Positions 1 to 6,776 of a stretch of DNA of 7,143 bases are shown in pieces. The stretch comes from Candidatus Saccharimonadota bacterium. GTDB lineage: Bacteria; Patescibacteriota; Saccharimonadia; UBA4664. How positions within the stretch are numbered: position 1 is the first letter of the stretch; each line of letters opens with the position of its first letter. Position numbers and translations under genes: made by a program. The notes beneath the pieces were generated by a model, which was not told where the DNA came from, ran no database searches, and saw only the letters and a program-made list of their open reading frames with translations. The stretch is taken from positions 1-7,143 of the forward strand of contig JAQZBT010000060.1 in NCBI GenBank assembly GCA_029237755.1, in the 5' to 3' direction.

Positions 1-1527
1 TACAAGGACTACAAGGACCACGAGCTCATCGAGGGCGAGATTCCCGAGGACATGAAGGAGAAGGCCGAGCGCTACCGCCACCACCTCGTCGAAGCCGCCG
101 TCGAAGCCGACGACGAGCTGATGGAGAAGTACCTCGAGGGCCACGAGCTCACCATTGACGAACTCAAGCTCGCCATCCGCAAGTCCGTCCTGACCGGCCA
201 GTTCTTCGCCGTTACCGGTGGTGACGGCCGCGGTGTCATCGTGGAGAAGCTACTCGACGCCATGGTCGACTTCCTCCCCAACCCTCTCGACATCGGTTCT
301 GTCTGGGGTACCGACCCCAAGTCCGGCGACGAGATCGAGCGCAAGCCTTCCGACGAAGAGCCCTTCTCGGCGCTTGCCTTCAAGATTGCCTCCGACCCCT
401 TCATCGGTAAGCTGGCCTTCTTCCGCGTCTACTCCGGCACCGTCAAGTCCGGCTCCTACATCCTCAACGCCTCCACCGGCGAGAAGGAGCGCGTCGGCCG
501 CCTCGTCTTGATGCACGCCAACTCCCGCGAAGAGGTCCAGGAAGTCTCAGCCGGTGAGATCGCCGCTGTAGTCGGCCTCAAGGGCACGACCACCGGCCAC
601 ACTCTGTCGGCTCTCGATCACCCCGTGATTCTTGAGTCCATCACCTTCCCCGAGCCCGTCATCTCGATTGCAGTCGAGCCCAAGACCAAGTCCGACCAAG
701 AGAAGATGGGCAACGCACTTCAGCGCCTGGCCGAAGAAGACCCGACCTTCCGCGTCCACACCGAGGAGCAGACCGGTCAGGTCATCCTCGAAGGTATGGG
801 CGAGCTTCACCTCGACATCCTCGTCGACCGCATGAAGCGCGAATTCAAGGTAGAAGCCAACGTTGGTAAGCCTCAGGTTGCCTACCGTGAGACTATCAAG
901 AAGGTAGCCTCGGGTCAGGGCAAGTTCGTTCGCCAGACCGGTGGTTCAGGTCAGTACGGTGACGTCTGGATTGAACTCACTCCGCTGCCCGCCGGTGAAG
1001 GCTTCGTCTTCGAAAACGGCATCGTCGGCGGTGTAGTCCCCCGCGAATACATCAAGCCGACCGAAGAAGGTATCAAGGAAGCCATGCAAAACGGCATCCT
1101 GGCCGGCTTCCCGGTCGTGGACGTCAAGGCCAAGCTCTACGACGGTTCCTACCACGACGTCGACTCCTCCGAAATCGCCTTCAAGCTCGCCGGCCGCCTG
1201 GCCTTCAAGGAGGTTTCCAAGAAAGCCGACCCGATCATCCTTGAGCCCATCATGAAGGTCGAAGTGACCGTCCCCGAAGAATACATGGGTGACGTCATCG
1301 GTAACCTCAACTCCAAGCGCGGCCGCATCGAAAAGATGGAAGACCGCTCCGGCGCCAAGATCATCGACGCCCTCGTCCCGCTGGCCGAGATGTTTGGCTA
1401 CACCACTCAGCTCCGATCGATGACCCAAGGCCGTGGCTCCAACTCCATGGAGTTTGACCACTACGAAGAGGTCCCGCGCAACGTCGCCGAAGAGATCATC
1501 GGCAAGCACGCTGCCGCCAAGGCGTAA
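1..1527 (+). CDS. fusA: Elongation factor G, 5'-truncated by window edge
   Basis: Translational GTPase that drives ribosome translocation and, with RRF, ribosome recycling in the cytoplasm. The frame is open from base 1, so the first Met at 52 is internal. The 508 visible residues correspond to E. coli EF-G from about residue 195-200 on, so the P-loop and switch regions lie outside the window. Visible parts: end of the G domain (residues 1 to about 95), domain II starting near the EEPFSALAFK segment, domain III with GMGELHLDI, domain IV with the translocation-tip motif SYHDVDSSE (His at residue 385, nt 1153-1155), and domain V with EPIMKVEV, followed by EMFGYTTQLRS. C-terminal end and stop are normal. 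Oddities: the usual G5-type segment (GSAFKNKG in E. coli) reads GGDGRG at residues 73-78, and the fragment has no cysteine. Family assignment is certain; only the N-terminus is missing. Confidence 0.98.
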   Translation, partial: YKDYKDHELIEGEIPEDMKEKAERYRHHLVEAAVEADDELMEKYLEGHELTIDELKLAIRKSVLTGQFFAVTGGDGRGVIVEKLLDAMVDFLPNPLDIGSVWGTDPKSGDEIERKPSDEEPFSALAFKIASDPFIGKLAFFRVYSGTVKSGSYILNASTGEKERVGRLVLMHANSREEVQEVSAGEIAAVVGLKGTTTGHTLSALDHPVILESITFPEPVISIAVEPKTKSDQEKMGNALQRLAEEDPTFRVHTEEQTGQVILEGMGELHLDILVDRMKREFKVEANVGKPQVAYRETIKKVASGQGKFVRQTGGSGQYGDVWIELTPLPAGEGFVFENGIVGGVVPREYIKPTEEGIKEAMQNGILAGFPVVDVKAKLYDGSYHDVDSSEIAFKLAGRLAFKEVSKKADPIILEPIMKVEVTVPEEYMGDVIGNLNSKRGRIEKMEDRSGAKIIDALVPLAEMFGYTTQLRSMTQGRGSNSMEFDHYEEVPRNVAEEIIGKHAAAKA

Positions 1528-1531
1528 CTAC

Positions 1532-1555
1532 AAAAGGCCCCTCGGGGCCTTTTTT
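1532..1555 (+). terminator. Intrinsic terminator after fusA, possibly bidirectional
   Basis: AAAAGGCCC pairs with GGGCCTTTT around a short CTCG loop and is followed by a T run (1550-1555). It begins 4 nt after the fusA stop. The A-rich left arm gives a four-T run when read on the minus strand, so it could also end the convergent 2H gene, whose stop codon (1554-1556) overlaps the T run. Confidence 0.9.
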
Positions 1556-2060
1556 AGTGCAGTGGTATCCGTTCCGCCACGGTGTATTGCTGTCCATACG
1601 CTCTAGTCTCTCGAATCAAGATGATCTCCTCGACGGTCATCTCTGCTTCGAGAGTCAACGAGTCAACCGCCTGCTGAACCTCCTCGAGAGCTATCGGCCG
1701 TTGGTATCTGGCAATCGTCGCCGCATTCTCTGAAGCTTTCACTTGCTGCATCCGCAGCTTGATCGGAGCAATTCCCGCCACCGCTTCCTGCATGGCACTA
1801 AGCAGACTTGTCCGGCTATCCTCATAATTCTGATCAAATTCTGCTGCTTGCTGAGAATCCAAGCCAAACAGCGGTCCGAAGGTATGAAGGAGCGTAACGT
1901 GCAATTGGCCACCACGCGGCATCCACAGCACTCCTGGCAATAGTTTCGCGAGCTCATCCTGAAACCTATGGACCGCCTGCTGGGCCCCATCGCTCAGAGT
2001 TGATATGTAAACATAACAATTCATTGCGTCAGTCAGGTGCGGAACCGGTTGAGTATTCAT
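1554..2060 (-). CDS. LigT-like 2H phosphoesterase / 2'-5' RNA ligase family protein
   Basis: Member of the 2H superfamily, whose enzymes use two HxT motifs to act on 2'-5' or cyclic phosphodiester bonds in RNA or nucleotides. Numbering from the longest possible start (ATG 2127-2129, 191 aa), the first motif HVT is intact at 77-79 (QLHVTLL). The segment aligning with the second motif reads NAATIARYQ, so the expected His is Ala136 (nt 1722-1724) while Thr138 is kept. The C-terminal strands (VEEIILIRE, then YTVAERIPL) fit the family. Start choice: the fold begins near NCYVYIS at residue 37, no Shine-Dalgarno precedes any Met, and an extended -10 box sits just upstream of the Met at 2058-2060, so I chose that start (168 aa). 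Starts at 2129 or 2024 (156 aa) remain possible. The gene is convergent with fusA and divergent from the GH13 gene. The fold is likely; the activity is uncertain because of the missing His. Confidence 0.8.
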   Translation of the reverse strand: MNTQPVPHLTDAMNCYVYISTLSDGAQQAVHRFQDELAKLLPGVLWMPRGGQLHVTLLHTFGPLFGLDSQQAAEFDQNYEDSRTSLLSAMQEAVAGIAPIKLRMQQVKASENAATIARYQRPIALEEVQQAVDSLTLEAEMTVEEIILIRETRAYGQQYTVAERIPLH

Positions 2061-2067
2061 GACACAT

Positions 2068-2076
2068 ATTATGGCA
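2068..2076 (-). promoter_or_regulatory. Candidate extended -10 promoter for the 2H gene
   Basis: On the minus strand TGC-CATAAT matches an extended -10 element (5 of 6 to TATAAT plus the TG). No good -35 is visible 16-18 nt upstream. Predicted initiation near 2061 would place the transcript start almost at the ATG at 2058-2060, suggesting a leaderless message, or a short leader if the Met at 2022-2024 is used. Confidence 0.4.
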
Positions 2077-2136
2077 CGCGGGACAGAGGTCTGACACGCA
2101 CGCGCAACCGCCTCAACCAACTGGCCCATCGCGCGG

Positions 2137-2145
2137 TGCTACACT
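2137..2145 (+). promoter_or_regulatory. Candidate extended -10 promoter for the GH13 gene
   Basis: TGC-TACACT is an extended -10 element (TACACT matches TATAAT at 4 of 6). No clear -35 is present. Initiation near 2152 would give a leader of about 35 nt to the ATG at 2187, enough to contain the Shine-Dalgarno. Confidence 0.45.
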
Positions 2146-2176
2146 AATATCGTCCGTCCATCACCCGACTCAGATT

Positions 2177-2181
2177 GGAGG
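2177..2181 (+). promoter_or_regulatory. Shine-Dalgarno fixing the GH13 start at 2187
   Basis: GGAGG lies 5 nt before ATG 2187-2189. The in-frame TTG at 2175 overlaps this site and has no ribosome-binding site of its own, so the ATG is the supported start. Confidence 0.85.
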
Positions 2182-2186
2182 TTGCC

Positions 2187-3785
2187 ATGCGGCAATTGGA
2201 CAAGGCATCTGCGTTCCGCAAGCCGCAGAAGCGTACGATCATCGAGTTGTACCCCTGGTCGATCAAGGACTCGAATGGCGACGGCAAAGGCGACCTGCGC
2301 GGCATCATCGAGATGCTCGATTACTACGAAGCTCTCGGTGTCGGTTGGATCTGGCTTCCGCCCACCTTCCCGTCACCGCTCAAGGACCGCGGCTACGACG
2401 TCCAGAACTACTTTGGCGTCCACCCGGACCTCGGTACCGAAGACGACATGAAAGAGCTCATCCGCGAGGCCGGCAAGCGCGGTATGCGGATCATGCTCGA
2501 CCTGGTCGTCAACCACGTCTCCGACCAGCACCCCTGGTTTCAGGACGTACTGAAGAATCCCGAGAGCGAATTCACCGGCTGTTTCGTGATTCGTCAGCCC
2601 GGAGAGAGCATCTCAAACCACATCAGTATCTTCGGTGGCAGTGCCTGGTGCGAACTCAAAGACGGTCGCCGCTACTACAGGACCTTCGACAATACTCAGG
2701 TCGACCTCAATTACGACGACCCGCGCGTCCTCGAGATGATCGAGAAGGTCATGCGGTACTGGTTCGAGCTGGGCATCGGTGGGTTCCGCATTGATGCGGT
2801 CCACTTGGCCGGCAAGACGGTCCAAGATTGCCTCACCGACGCCGAGCCCAACAAGGAGTGGACCGGGCATCCCAAATCACGGTTTGCCTTGCATCACGAA
2901 GCCATGACCGAGTTCCGGCCCGGCACGTTTAAGATCCTGCGCAGGCTCGGTGAAATTGCCGGCGACTACGACGGTGCAGTGATCTTCGAAGCTGCTCCGC
3001 CTGACCCGGCCGACGCTGACGGTTACCGGCGGATGTACGACGAAGTCGACATTCGGTATGCCGCCCCGATTTACTTCGGACTCCTCTTTATCGACTGGCA
3101 GGCGCAAAAGGTGAAAGGCATCCTTGAGCGGATGCTGGACAAGGTTCCACCGGGCGCCACGTTTTTGCCTCACCTGGAGAATCACGACCGGACCCGCTTT
3201 ACGAGCCGTGTCGGCAGTGCCCAAGCCTTTGTCGGCATGGCACTGGTTCTGGGAATGCCGGGCAACCCGCTGATCTACTATGGCGGCGAGATTGGCATGC
3301 GCAATGCTCGCCACCCGCGCATCGCCGACGACCCGTCCCAGGCCCCCGGTGATTTCGTACGTGACCGGGCCCGCACTCCCATGCAGTGGGACGATAGCGC
3401 CCACGCCGGCTTCACTACGGCGGTCAAGGCCTGGATCAAGGTTTGCGGTGACTACCACTTGCGCAACGTCAAGCGGCAAGAGGCCAACCCGCGCTCAATG
3501 TTGCAGTTCACGCGGGCACTCACCAGGTTCCGCAATTCTCTCCCCGAACTACAAGAGGGAGAGTTCGAGTGGCTTGAAAGCGGCAATGCCGACGTCATCT
3601 CCTTCCGCTGGCGGTTGGGCGACCAACAGGTCGTCTACGCCCTCAACTTCACTCCCGTCAAACAGGAGGCGAAACTGCCGCGAGGCCTCACGACCATCCT
3701 GCTCAGCTCGCGCCGCCCGCCAAACTCTTGGAACGGCGACGAATCGGTCACCCTAAGGCCAGACGAAGCCCTGGTGCTCCGCTGA
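2187..3785 (+). CDS. GH13 alpha-glucosidase / oligosaccharide hydrolase (trehalose synthase-like group)
   Basis: Predicted cytoplasmic glycoside hydrolase family 13 enzyme of 532 aa with no signal peptide, acting on alpha-linked glucosides. Numbering from ATG 2187: calcium-site motif DSNGDGKGD (28-36); conserved region I with Asp105, Asn109 and His110 (DLVVNH); QVDLN at about 171-175, close to the QPDLN of the oligo-1,6-glucosidase group; region II GFRIDAVH with nucleophile Asp203; region III VIFEAAP with general acid Glu268; region IV ENHDR with transition-state stabiliser Asp334; then RTPMQWDDSAHAGF (396-409), typical of alpha-glucosidases and trehalose synthases; and a C-terminal beta domain. 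The triad is intact and the length normal. The residue after the nucleophile is Ala204; in related alpha-glucosidases Val here goes with alpha-1,6 preference, so an alpha-1,4 preference (maltose, malto-oligosaccharides) is inferred. Trehalose synthase activity cannot be excluded. It stands alone, with its own promoter candidate and terminator. Confidence 0.93.
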   Translation: MRQLDKASAFRKPQKRTIIELYPWSIKDSNGDGKGDLRGIIEMLDYYEALGVGWIWLPPTFPSPLKDRGYDVQNYFGVHPDLGTEDDMKELIREAGKRGMRIMLDLVVNHVSDQHPWFQDVLKNPESEFTGCFVIRQPGESISNHISIFGGSAWCELKDGRRYYRTFDNTQVDLNYDDPRVLEMIEKVMRYWFELGIGGFRIDAVHLAGKTVQDCLTDAEPNKEWTGHPKSRFALHHEAMTEFRPGTFKILRRLGEIAGDYDGAVIFEAAPPDPADADGYRRMYDEVDIRYAAPIYFGLLFIDWQAQKVKGILERMLDKVPPGATFLPHLENHDRTRFTSRVGSAQAFVGMALVLGMPGNPLIYYGGEIGMRNARHPRIADDPSQAPGDFVRDRARTPMQWDDSAHAGFTTAVKAWIKVCGDYHLRNVKRQEANPRSMLQFTRALTRFRNSLPELQEGEFEWLESGNADVISFRWRLGDQQVVYALNFTPVKQEAKLPRGLTTILLSSRRPPNSWNGDESVTLRPDEALVLR

Positions 3786-3789
3786 CCAA

Positions 3790-3828
3790 CAGGCCCTCGG
3801 CTTAACGCCGGGGGCCTGAGGTCGTTTT
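3790..3828 (+). terminator. Intrinsic terminator after the GH13 gene
   Basis: A 12-bp stem (3790-3801 with 3807-3818, one T-G wobble) closes a TTAAC loop. It begins 4 nt after the stop codon. The T run is short (TTTT, 3825-3828) and separated from the stem by 6 nt, so it may act less efficiently than the fusA and tuf terminators. Confidence 0.75.
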
Positions 3829-3878
3829 GTGACATCGGCTCTAGCTATGAAGGCGCTTCCATTGGCACGATGCAGGCT

Positions 3879-3884
3879 GGAGGG
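3879..3884 (+). promoter_or_regulatory. Shine-Dalgarno of the PAS gene
   Basis: GGAGGG lies 8 nt before ATG 3893 and supports this start. I found no convincing promoter in 3829-3878, although the terminator upstream implies that one should exist. Confidence 0.8.
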
Positions 3885-3892
3885 CATCATCT

Positions 3893-4723
3893 ATGGACTG
3901 GCTTAGCCGCCAACTTATTTCTCACAGCGCAGAGATCGCCAACGAGCACCGTCTGTTCGAAAAACTCATCCTGAATCTAGATGGAGGCGTCGCCTATATC
4001 AACCAGGACATGGTCTATCATCTTGTAAACCCGGTCTTCGCTCAGATGTTCGGGCGCAAGCCGGAGGACTTTGTCGGCAAACGCCTGTTCAGTGTCGTCC
4101 CCGATGCCAGACCGCAACTAGGCCCGATTTTTCAGCGCGTACTAAAGACCGGGAAGCCCTATACATCGAAGAAGTTCCCCCTCAAATACACTGACCAAGG
4201 CAAAAGCCACGTGACCTACTGGGATGGCACGGTTACACCTGTGCCTGGCCTTGATGACAAACCGGGCGGTCTGCTAATCCTGTGCTTCAACATCACCGAC
4301 TCAGTGCTTCTGCAGGAAGAACGCAATCGTAAGGCCGCAATTGTCGAAGACTCCTTTGATGCTATCATTGCCACCGACATGACCGGTATTATCACCAGTT
4401 GGAATCCGAGCGCCGAACGCGTCTACGGCTACTCCCTGGACCATGCCATTGGCAAGTCCATCACTATCACGGTTCCATCGGACAAAACCCACGAGTTGCT
4501 TGACGTGCTGGTCAAAATCAAAAACGGGGAGCGGGTCGACTTCTTCATCACTGAGAGACTACGCCAAATCGGCGAGCGCTTCGCCGTTTGCCTCGCCGTA
4601 TCACCCATCCGGGACAGCGACCGCACGGTGATCGGCGCCTCCAACACTATCCGCGACCTGTCCGAGCGCCTCGAATCGCTCGCTCCCGGTGTGCTGGCGC
4701 AATTGCGCAGCGCCAAGCGCTAG
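3893..4723 (+). CDS. Tandem PAS-domain protein without an output domain
   Basis: A 276-aa soluble protein made almost entirely of two PAS domains, folds that bind small ligands or cofactors or mediate dimerisation in signalling proteins. PAS 1 spans about 22-135 (AYINQDMVYHLVNPVFAQMFG then GKRLFSVVPD, ending LILCFNITD). PAS 2 spans about 147-256, with the classic run SWNPSAERVYGYS, then GKSITITVPSDKTHE and the PAC end SPIRDSDRTVIGASNTIRD. A short linker (about 136-146, LLQEERNRKA) may be helical. After PAS 2 only about 20 residues remain: no histidine kinase, GGDEF, EAL, HTH or methyl-accepting domain, no signal peptide and no membrane segment. No frameshift is evident, since the region after the stop does not continue a kinase-like sequence. 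It could be a stand-alone sensor working in trans. The Nudix gene follows 54 nt downstream on the same strand with no terminator between, so co-transcription is possible. Confidence 0.88.
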   Translation: MDWLSRQLISHSAEIANEHRLFEKLILNLDGGVAYINQDMVYHLVNPVFAQMFGRKPEDFVGKRLFSVVPDARPQLGPIFQRVLKTGKPYTSKKFPLKYTDQGKSHVTYWDGTVTPVPGLDDKPGGLLILCFNITDSVLLQEERNRKAAIVEDSFDAIIATDMTGIITSWNPSAERVYGYSLDHAIGKSITITVPSDKTHELLDVLVKIKNGERVDFFITERLRQIGERFAVCLAVSPIRDSDRTVIGASNTIRDLSERLESLAPGVLAQLRSAKR

Positions 4724-4737
4724 GCCCGTGCGCCGAA

Positions 4738-4757
4738 TTGTGCAATGATAAGCACAA
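4738..4757. repeat. Inverted repeat TTGTGC-N8-GCACAA between PAS and Nudix genes
   Basis: A perfect 6-bp inverted repeat with an 8-nt AT-rich centre lies 14 nt after the PAS stop. It lacks a T run, so it does not look like a terminator. Its size and symmetry fit an operator or a small mRNA hairpin. The alternative Nudix start ATG at 4745 lies in its centre. Confidence 0.6.
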
Positions 4758-4761
4758 GCCT

Positions 4762-4775
4762 TAACGAAAGCGTTA
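4762..4775. repeat. Hairpin TAACG-AAAG-CGTTA just before the Nudix start
   Basis: A perfect 5-bp inverted repeat around an AAAG loop ends 2 nt before ATG 4778. The only Shine-Dalgarno-like bases (GAAAG, 4766-4770) are in its loop and upper stem, so folding could influence initiation. Confidence 0.5.
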
Positions 4776-4777
4776 TC

Positions 4778-5323
4778 ATGAGCAACTGGCAGCGCCTCGA
4801 TACCAAGATCGTCTACCAAAATCCCTATCTGACGGTGCACGAAGACAATGTCATCTCTCCCCACGGCAAGCCCATCCGCTACGGCTGGGTCGAGTCGGCG
4901 CCGGCGGTATATGTCGTCGCTATCGACGGCGGCGGCAAGGTCTTCCTCGTTAAGCAGTTGCGCTACACCACCGGCCGGCCATCGTGGGAACTCCCTGGCG
5001 GCTCGGTCTCCGGTGAAGATACAGAAGCTGCCGGCAAGCGTGAGCTCGAGGCCGAAGTTGGCATGCATGCCGACAAATGGGTCACTCTCTCAGGGGAGCA
5101 CCACGTCTGGGCCGGCGTCGCAACGCAGCGCAATACTGTCATGATCGCGCGTGAACTACACAAGGTAAAAGGCCCCAAGGCCGTTTCCGACGACATGGTC
5201 GACGCGGTCGAGAGCTTTAGCTGGGCCGAGCTCAAGGAAATGATGAAGACCGGCGAGCTCAACGACGGACAATCTATATCAGCCTTGACCCTCGCAGGCC
5301 TCCATCTCGGTCACTTCAAATAG
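4778..5323 (+). CDS. Nudix hydrolase family protein with a variant Nudix box
   Basis: Nudix proteins cleave nucleoside diphosphates linked to another moiety (for example ADP-ribose, NADH, sugar nucleotides) with metal held by the box GX5EX7REUXEEXGU. From ATG 4778 the protein is 181 aa. The order matches ADP-ribose-pyrophosphatase-like members: an N-terminal strand pair (WQRLDTKIVYQNPYLTVHED), VFLVKQLRY, WELPGG, then the box. The box matches at its glycines, the first Glu and Arg-Glu, but the first Glu of the EE pair is Ala (nt 5051-5053; sequence RELEAEVGM) while the second Glu is kept. The ADP-ribose-pyrophosphatase proline downstream of the box is not evident (VWAGVATQRNTVMIA), so the substrate is not assignable. 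Start: ATG 4745 would add 11 residues, but it sits in an inverted repeat and has no Shine-Dalgarno; the Nudix fold starts just after Met 4778. Activity may be reduced or altered. Confidence 0.88.
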   Translation: MSNWQRLDTKIVYQNPYLTVHEDNVISPHGKPIRYGWVESAPAVYVVAIDGGGKVFLVKQLRYTTGRPSWELPGGSVSGEDTEAAGKRELEAEVGMHADKWVTLSGEHHVWAGVATQRNTVMIARELHKVKGPKAVSDDMVDAVESFSWAELKEMMKTGELNDGQSISALTLAGLHLGHFK

Positions 5324-5348
5324 GCCGCCATCGGCCCATCGCAAAGCC

Positions 5349-5378
5349 TTTACAAGATAGGCTCGGACTGTCTATAAT
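5349..5378 (+). promoter_or_regulatory. Strong sigma70-type promoter for tuf
   Basis: TTTACA (5349-5354, 5 of 6 to TTGACA), an 18-bp spacer and a perfect TATAAT (5373-5378). Predicted transcription start is near 5385. It is the best promoter in the window, as expected for an abundant protein, and makes tuf independent of fusA. Confidence 0.85.
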
Positions 5379-5390
5379 AACGAGGTCCAA

Positions 5391-5428
5391 CTGGGCGGTA
5401 TTTTTATGTTTGTATAAATCCGCCACAG
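5391..5428 (+). promoter_or_regulatory. First hairpin of the tuf leader
   Basis: CTG-GGCGG (5391-5398) pairs with CCGCC-A-CAG (5420-5428, one A bulge). The stem extends inward through an AT-rich part (ATTT with AAAT). It starts about 6 nt after the predicted transcript start. No T run follows, so it is not a terminator; 5'-end mRNA stabilisation is one possible role. Confidence 0.55.
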
Positions 5429-5452
5429 GCAAACGCTATTAATAACCGTTGC
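5429..5452 (+). promoter_or_regulatory. Second hairpin of the tuf leader
   Basis: GCAA-A-CG (5429-5435) pairs with CG-TTGC (5447-5452), with one bulged A and an 11-nt AT-rich loop. It abuts the first hairpin directly, so the two could stack coaxially. Confidence 0.4.
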
Positions 5453-5468
5453 ACTCCAGATAGCTGAT

Positions 5469-5485
5469 GCGGCCACCGGGTCCGC
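5469..5485 (+). promoter_or_regulatory. Third hairpin of the tuf leader
   Basis: GCGGCC (5469-5474) pairs with GG-T-CCGC (5479-5485) with one bulged T and an ACCG loop. After it the leader is unstructured by eye up to the Shine-Dalgarno. The stretch 5324-5543 holds only the promoter, this leader and the ribosome-binding site; I found no tRNA or small gene in it. Confidence 0.4.
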
Positions 5486-5528
5486 TTAAGGCTTATGGTC
5501 ACATTATCCATCTGCAGTGGAACAAACT

Positions 5529-5534
5529 AAGGAG
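5529..5534 (+). promoter_or_regulatory. Shine-Dalgarno of tuf
   Basis: AAGGAG lies 9 nt before ATG 5544. Another ATG at 5537 is only 2 nt from this site and out of frame, so it is not the start. Confidence 0.85.
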
Positions 5535-5543
5535 AAATGCTGA

Positions 5544-6728
<1,185 letters not shown>

Positions 6729-6747
6729 GTAGCCCTACTACCAACGA

Positions 6748-6770
6748 GCGGCCCTCCGGGGCCGCTTTTT
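6748..6770 (+). terminator. Intrinsic terminator after tuf
   Basis: GCGGCCC (6748-6754) pairs with GGGCCGC (6759-6765) around TCCG, followed by TTTTT (6766-6770). It is 20 nt after the tuf stop. On the minus strand no T run follows the stem, so it appears to serve tuf only. Confidence 0.92.
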
Positions 6771-6776
6771 GGTTTC

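Noticed and set aside
946..1509. Open frame antisense to the 3' half of fusA (187 codons)
   Set aside because: Same codon-bias effect; composition is Val/Asp/Gly/Leu-rich and no family is recognisable.
2175..2186. TTG start giving four extra residues to the GH13 protein
   Set aside because: The TTG overlaps the GGAGG site that serves ATG 2187 and has no Shine-Dalgarno upstream.
4478..4505. FixL-like haem-binding His in PAS 2 (SDKTHELLD)
   Set aside because: The His is one position off the FixL spacing and the rest of the segment matches generic PAS domains, so haem binding is not supported.
4697..4708. 12-bp palindrome GCGCAATTGCGC near the end of the PAS gene
   Set aside because: It lies in coding sequence encoding ordinary residues (Ala-Gln-Leu-Arg); a chance palindrome is plausible and no second copy was seen.
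5323..5336. GGCCG-CCAT-CGGCC hairpin at the Nudix stop as a terminator
   Set aside because: Only 5 bp, begins inside the stop codon, and no T run follows; at best weak.
5406..5417. Mini-frame ATG-TTT-GTA-TAA in the tuf leader
   Set aside because: Three codons without a Shine-Dalgarno, located in the loop and right arm of the first hairpin.
5379..5543. tRNA or riboswitch in the tuf leader
   Set aside because: No T-arm GTTCRANNC-like sequence or cloverleaf pairing, and no known riboswitch core recognised by eye.
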